Shown: piece after piece, positions 63,391 to 64,000 of the stretch | How the letters are laid out: each line of letters opens with the position of its first letter | How positions within the stretch are numbered: position 1 is the stretch's first letter | Origin: Streptomyces sp. ISL-87 | GTDB taxonomy: Bacteria; Actinomycetota; Actinomycetes; Streptomycetales; Streptomycetaceae | Assembly (NCBI RefSeq): GCF_018614095.1 | Contig: NZ_JAGGOY010000083.1 | Location: forward strand, 1 to 64,000 | Length of the DNA: 64,000 nucleotides | Direction: 5' to 3' | Made by a program: the position numbers and the translations under genes | The notes under the pieces: model-generated | Seen by the model: only the letters and a program-made list of their open reading frames with translations | Databases searched by the model: none | What the model was told of the DNA's origin: nothing

Positions 63391-64000
63391 ATGGCTGATG
63401 CCGTGAGCTTCTCCTTCTCCGACACGATCGCGGGCTACGTCGTCCGCTTCGACTCCGCGACACGGCTGCTGGGGCTGAAGACCTCGGACGGCCGCGCGTT
63501 CGACGTCTCGCTGGCCGGCGACCCGAGCGCCGAGCTGGTCCGCAACCTGGACGAGCCGTACATCGACGCCTCCGGGCACATCGACGAGATGCTCTCGCCC
63601 GGCCGCTTCCTCTTCGCCTACGGCGTCCACTACCCGGAGCACGGCGGCCGGTTCGACGCCAAACGCCTGGTGTTCCTGGGCCGCGGCGCCGAGGACTACC
63701 GGTTCGAGGAGCCCAGCTGGTGGGTCAAGCAGATCGAGTCGCTGGCCGACTTCTACATCCGCGCCCAGTTCGGTGACGGGCCGGTCGACTTCGACCAGTA
63801 CCGCACCGAGATCCGGCTCGGCGGCGACAAGACCGCCAGCCACGTCCAGGAGACCGACACGATCTCCCGCCTGGTCTACGGCATGGCCTCGGCCTACCTG
63901 CTGACCGGCAAGGACGAGTACCTGGAGGTCGCCGAGCGCGGCACCGAGTACCTGCGCAAGCACATGCGGGTCGTGGACAGCGAAGAGGACGTGGTCTTCT
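63391..64000 (+). CDS. AGE-family epimerase/isomerase-like protein, N-terminal part (runs off window)
   Basis: Open from the ATG at 63391 to the window edge (203 codons). The first roughly 100 residues form a beta-rich domain (FSFSDTIAGYVVRFDSATRL, GRAFDVSLAG) not usual for AGE proteins. From about residue 110 it resembles the (alpha/alpha)6 barrel of N-acylglucosamine 2-epimerase-like or glycoside-type proteins (WWVKQIESLADFYIRAQF, ETDTISRLVYGMASAYLLTG, RGTEYLRKHM). It starts three bases after the VOC stop, so the cluster continues beyond the window. A sugar or polyol substrate is only suggested. Confidence 0.72.
   Translation, partial: MADAVSFSFSDTIAGYVVRFDSATRLLGLKTSDGRAFDVSLAGDPSAELVRNLDEPYIDASGHIDEMLSPGRFLFAYGVHYPEHGGRFDAKRLVFLGRGAEDYRFEEPSWWVKQIESLADFYIRAQFGDGPVDFDQYRTEIRLGGDKTASHVQETDTISRLVYGMASAYLLTGKDEYLEVAERGTEYLRKHMRVVDSEEDVVF

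Noticed and set aside
56818..64000. Classical antibiotic biosynthetic gene cluster
   Set aside because: No PKS, NRPS, terpene synthase, RiPP precursor, resistance gene or pathway regulator is visible within the window; the right end is unseen.

Overview
The window is chromosomal DNA from a high-GC actinomycete, almost certainly a Streptomyces. The evidence is very high GC with strong third-position G/C bias, many GTG/TTG starts, overlapping stop/start codons, a BldD developmental regulator with its c-di-GMP signature, the actinobacterial integration host factor sIHF, and the conserved order rel - hisS - rpsD - alaS - aro genes - efp - nusB - bldD - pyr operon - sIHF - gmk - rpoZ - coaBC - metK - priA - fmt - rsmB - rpe. 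I see no tRNA or rRNA gene, CRISPR array, prophage or intact insertion sequence.

Layout. 0.2-11 kb: bifunctional Rel (ppGpp synthetase/hydrolase), a PIG-V-like mannosyltransferase, a DUF349 protein, an anchored cyclophilin, an MBL-fold hydrolase, HisS, a VKOR-type thiol oxidoreductase and RarA. 11.1-12.0 kb: a decayed ArsR-type regulator. 12-20 kb: a DUF2470 protein divergent from rpsD with an iron-box-like palindrome between them, then DUF948, DUF6167-like, alaS, ruvX and mltG. 19.7-23.8 kb: a tightly overlapping shikimate set aroE, aroC, aroK, aroB, aroQ. 23.9-27.6 kb: a P-loop kinase-like protein, an aminopeptidase-P-like protein, efp, nusB and bldD. 27.8-37.9 kb: the pyrimidine operon pyrR-pyrB-pyrC-(PH-like membrane protein)-carA-carB-pyrD-pyrF, with a candidate PyrR-binding RNA in front of pyrR. 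38.2-48.1 kb: sIHF, gmk, rpoZ, coaBC, metK, an ATPase-dead PriA, an HTH protein, fmt and rsmB. 48.2-56.6 kb is more variable: an MFS exporter, rpe, a SorC-type sugar regulator, a lipobox-bearing RNase Sa-like enzyme with its barstar, a truncated haemoglobin/ABM monooxygenase pair, an unknown 170-residue protein, and a receiver/thioredoxin-reductase-like flavoprotein next to a UBP zinc finger.

56.8 kb to the right edge: one uninterrupted, co-directional group of at least nine genes that does not belong to the housekeeping core: DJ-1/PfpI protein, benzoylformate-decarboxylase-like ThDP enzyme, three NTF2/SnoaL-like small proteins, GMC flavin oxidoreductase, a second DJ-1/PfpI protein, a VOC metalloprotein, and the start of an AGE-epimerase-like protein. 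It begins right after a perfect 24-bp inverted repeat abutting a -35-like TTGACG. I cannot assign it to a known pathway; it looks like a small-molecule pathway acting on a keto acid, aldehyde or sugar-like substrate, and it is the best candidate here for an undescribed system. It runs off the window, so its full content is unknown.

The core genes form functional units: Rel, Gmk and the pyr operon shape nucleotide and ppGpp pools; Fmt, HisS, AlaS, EF-P, RpsD and RsmB serve translation; the aro operon feeds aromatic biosynthesis; CoaBC and MetK supply CoA and SAM. Convergent and operon-end junctions carry clear GC-rich hairpin terminators.
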